A stretch of DNA of 6,184 nt from an uncultured Lachnospiraceae bacterium (lineage in GTDB: Bacteria; Bacillota_A; Clostridia; Lachnospirales; Lachnospiraceae): NCBI GenBank assembly GCA_902795985.1, contig CADBNG010000456.1, positions 1 through 6,184 on the forward strand, written 5' to 3'. The translations under genes were made by a program, and so were the position numbers. How positions within the stretch are numbered: position 1 is the stretch's first letter; each line of letters starts with the position of its first letter. The notes beneath the pieces are model-generated. The model did not search any database and had not been told where the DNA came from. It was given only the letters and a program-made list of their open reading frames with translations. This document shows positions 5,254 to 6,184 of the stretch, in pieces.

Positions 5254-6153
5254 ATGCAATTCTCCCAAAGCAAAGCCTCCGGCCATCTTCTGGCGATCTT
5301 CACCATCCTGGTCTGGGGAACCACTTACATATCCACCAAAGTGCTGCTGACCGGCTTTAAACCGGTCGAAATCCTGCTGATCCGCTTCGTGATCGGCTTT
5401 CTGGTGCTCTTCCTTATGCATCCCCGTCTGATGAAGCCCCAGGGATGGAAAAAGGAACTGCTGTTCGCCGCGTGCGGACTTTCCGGGATCACTTTTTATT
5501 ATCTGGCGGAAAACGTGGCCCTGACCATGACCCAGGCTTCGAACGTCGGCGTGATCATCTGCGTCGCGCCGTTCTTTACGGCAATCGGCGTTCATCTGGT
5601 CTGGCGGAAGGCCGCGCCTCTTCGGGCCGTTTTCTTTATCGGCTTTATTGTCGCCATGGCCGGCGTCTGCCTGATCAGCTTTAACGGTGAAGCCGTATCC
5701 GTCAGCTGGCGGGGCGACCTGCTGGCGCTTCTGGCCGCCATCGCGTGGTCGGTTTATTCGGTCCTGATGCGGATCATCGGCAAAACGGATTATCCCACCG
5801 TTGTTATTACCCGCCGGTTCTTTTTCTACGGAATCCTGTTCATGATCCCCCCGGTATGCTTTTTCTCCTTCTCGCCGGATCTGTCCCTTCTGGCCCAGCC
5901 CAAATACCTGCTGAACCTCCTGTTCCTCGGCCTGATCGCCTCGGCGGTCTGTTTCCTGACCTGGAACTGCTCCGTGCGGATCCTGGGGGCCGTCGCGACC
6001 AGTGTTTATATCTACCTGACTCCCGTCGTAACGGTCATTACCGCTATGCTGGTTCTGGACGAACGGCTCTCCGCCATGGAATGGCTCGGCGTGGCCCTGA
6101 CGATGGCAGGGCTGCTGATCTCGGAGTTCGGGAGCCGGAAAAGCGAAGGGTGA
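5254..6153 (+). CDS. EamA/DMT-family transporter (ten-helix permease)
   Basis: Encodes 299 residues, the standard length for a ten-helix drug/metabolite transporter superfamily protein with two EamA repeats. Repeat 1 covers about 10-143 and repeat 2 about 153-292. The WGTTYISTK motif at 21-29 in helix 1 and the matching GDLLALLAAIAWSVYSVLMR at 154-173 mark the starts of the two repeats. Hydrophobic segments lie near 12-31, 37-56, 68-88, 94-116, 124-143, 153-172, 186-206, 218-237, 244-268 and 275-292. ITAMLVLDERLSAMEWLGVALTMAGLLI near 262-289 is the conserved end of the family, broken by the usual acidic DER turn before the last helix. The substrate cannot be read from sequence; relatives export amino acids, metabolites or drugs. 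Given the cysK/metY genes a cysteine-pathway metabolite is thinkable, but the distance and intervening terminator make this speculative. The start ATG has only a modest GAGG site 6 bases upstream. Confidence 0.93.
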   Translation: MQFSQSKASGHLLAIFTILVWGTTYISTKVLLTGFKPVEILLIRFVIGFLVLFLMHPRLMKPQGWKKELLFAACGLSGITFYYLAENVALTMTQASNVGVIICVAPFFTAIGVHLVWRKAAPLRAVFFIGFIVAMAGVCLISFNGEAVSVSWRGDLLALLAAIAWSVYSVLMRIIGKTDYPTVVITRRFFFYGILFMIPPVCFFSFSPDLSLLAQPKYLLNLLFLGLIASAVCFLTWNCSVRILGAVATSVYIYLTPVVTVITAMLVLDERLSAMEWLGVALTMAGLLISEFGSRKSEG

Positions 6154-6184
6154 CAGGGGGACGCATCTTTTGTTCATCATTAGC
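6154..6184. other. Downstream edge, nothing recognisable
   Basis: These 31 bases after the transporter stop codon hold no complete terminator, promoter or gene start that I can support. The window ends before any downstream gene. Confidence 0.5.

Noticed and set aside
5125..6180. 351-residue open frame on the minus strand opposite the EamA gene
   Set aside because: It mirrors a clear ten-helix membrane protein. The product is a Gly/Asp/Gln/His-rich hydrophilic sequence with no domain I recognise, as expected for the antisense of a hydrophobic GC-rich gene.

Overview
All recognisable genes lie on the + strand, and the base composition looks moderately GC-rich (mid-50s percent by eye). Four things point to an anaerobic Gram-positive of the class Clostridia, with no call to genus: AAAGGA/AGGAGG-type ribosome binding sites, a DUF1847 protein, a 'cysteine-rich small domain' protein and a zinc-ribbon/DUF4190 membrane protein. 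This rests on family recognition, not on a search.

Region 1 (1-2226) is a sulfur-assimilation pair. The 3' part of an O-acetylhomoserine sulfhydrylase gene runs in from the left edge. A complete O-acetylserine sulfhydrylase gene (cysK) follows after 95 bases. Both enzymes use PLP to put sulfide on an O-acetylated amino acid, giving homocysteine and cysteine respectively. A good sigma-70-like promoter lies in the 95-base gap and a strong hairpin/T-tract terminator follows cysK, so cysK can be transcribed alone or by read-through.

Region 2 (2159-2575) is about 415 bases with no gene. It holds the cysK terminator, three copies of a GGGGACAGTCCCC-type palindrome that look like a REP/MITE-style dispersed element, a pyrimidine-rich stretch, a possible promoter with an 11-base-period direct repeat, and a roughly 110-base leader before the next gene.

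Region 3 (2576-5144) holds four closely spaced genes with no clear terminator between them: a 103-residue cysteine-rich small-domain protein, a DUF1847 protein with 12 cysteines, a zinc-ribbon plus DUF4190 membrane protein, and a class I SAM-dependent methyltransferase. The first three each carry an N-terminal cysteine cluster suited to metal binding. Their substrates are unknown.

Region 4 (5145-6184) is a hairpin-rich spacer that can fold in two competing ways, followed by a complete EamA/DMT-family ten-helix transporter gene. The last 31 bases hold nothing recognisable.

Nothing here is a clear new defence, mobile or RNA system. The points most worth a second look are the palindrome cluster, the competing hairpins before the transporter gene, and the unexplained run of cysteine-rich proteins beside the sulfur genes.
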